From contig NZ_JANZXN010000032.1 in assembly GCF_025629245.1 (NCBI RefSeq), positions 62,001-126,000 on the forward strand: a stretch of DNA of 64,000 bases, in the 5' to 3' direction. Below are positions 63,826-64,000 of this stretch, piece after piece. This DNA comes from Natronobiforma cellulositropha. Lineage in GTDB: Archaea; Halobacteriota; Halobacteria; Halobacteriales; Natrialbaceae. Under the pieces are notes generated by a model. That model ran no database searches. It was not told the DNA's origin and was given only the letters and a program-made list of their open reading frames with translations. The number at the start of each line of letters is the position of its first letter. Within the stretch, counting starts at the first letter, position 1. Both the position numbers and the translations under genes were made by a program.

Positions 63826-64000
63826 ATGTGGCTCGTCGTCCTCCCGGCGGTCTTCGCGGTGTGTCTCGCCGCGGTTCACGTCGTCGTCGGCCGCCTGCAA
63901 CTCGTCGAGACCGTCCCGCGAAGCGGCTGGCTCTCGTTCGCCGGCGGTGCGTCGGTCGCCTACGTCTTCGTCCACCTCCTGCCCGAAGTCGGCGTCGCAG
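63826..64000 (+). CDS. Multi-pass membrane protein, 3' part missing
   Basis: Frame open from the ATG at 63826 to the window edge (58 codons). The peptide starts MWLVVLPAVFAVCLAAVHVV and has SFAGGASVAYVFVHLLPEVG, where the H-L-L-P-E word is reminiscent of ZIP-like or related membrane proteins. Too little is present to assign a family. Confidence 0.65.
   Translation, partial: MWLVVLPAVFAVCLAAVHVVVGRLQLVETVPRSGWLSFAGGASVAYVFVHLLPEVGVA

Overview
The window is a chromosomal segment of a halophilic archaeon (class Halobacteria). It is GC-rich with frequent CTCGAG-type words. The predicted proteins are strongly acidic, many genes look leaderless or start from short leaders, and the gene content is typical of haloarchaea: HalX and HalOD1 domains, HTH-10 regulators, topoisomerase VI beside gyrase, archaeal RfcL, and P0/L1/P1 stalk proteins. 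A family-level placement such as Natrialbaceae would only be a guess.

The left end (1-5221) is the head of a type I-B CRISPR-Cas operon read leftwards: cas6, cas8b, then a cas7 cut by the window edge. The AT-rich DNA upstream of cas6 holds the most interesting element of the window. It is a single-spacer pseudo-CRISPR (4128-4222) whose two flanking repeats are degenerate. The first 17 nt of its spacer match a site about 340 bp away (4567-4583) next to a TTC PAM, and the only mismatch is at position 6. This is the architecture of a CreA antitoxin guide that directs Cascade to silence a small toxic RNA (CreT). Several tiny reading frames with rare AGA/AGG codons lie at the target. Beyond it is a block of nested inverted repeats (4643-4992).

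From 5222 to 13582 come purL, a REC-HalX response regulator facing a PAS/PAS/GAF kinase-like protein that lacks its catalytic His and Asn, a cobalamin adenosyltransferase, an ArsB/NhaD-type permease, a COG1709-like regulator and a membrane protein. rfcL and an unlisted 58-residue C2H2 zinc-finger protein follow. A leftward biotin operon bioB-bioU-bioF-bioD (15507-19738) then uses the suicide enzyme BioU in place of BioA. Next are a zinc-ribbon membrane peptide, a charge-segregated protein, thioredoxin, sucCD, an SDR enzyme, a HalOD1/HTH-10/histidine-kinase signalling patch, and tRNA-Glu with a 35-bp duplication of its 3' end (an attachment-site scar).

The topology block (30290-40506) has top6B-top6A read leftwards and gyrB-gyrA rightwards, separated by a secreted fibronectin-like/dockerin protein. 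A 20-codon frame bridges gyrB to gyrA. Then come an AAC(3)-like acetyltransferase, a winged-helix regulator, a ZIP transporter and a DtxR-family regulator with candidate operators, arginase, a type II NADH dehydrogenase-like protein, S-adenosylmethionine synthetase, a CYTH phosphatase, a long FKBP, a KaiC-like protein, pyrBI, several uncharacterised haloarchaeal genes and the L1-L10-L12 operon with its leader. The right end (58167-64000) holds membrane proteins and a tight uncharacterised pathway cluster: CDP-alcohol phosphotransferase, MDR dehydrogenase, PTPS-like enzyme with Glu for Cys, GT4 glycosyltransferase and methyltransferase.
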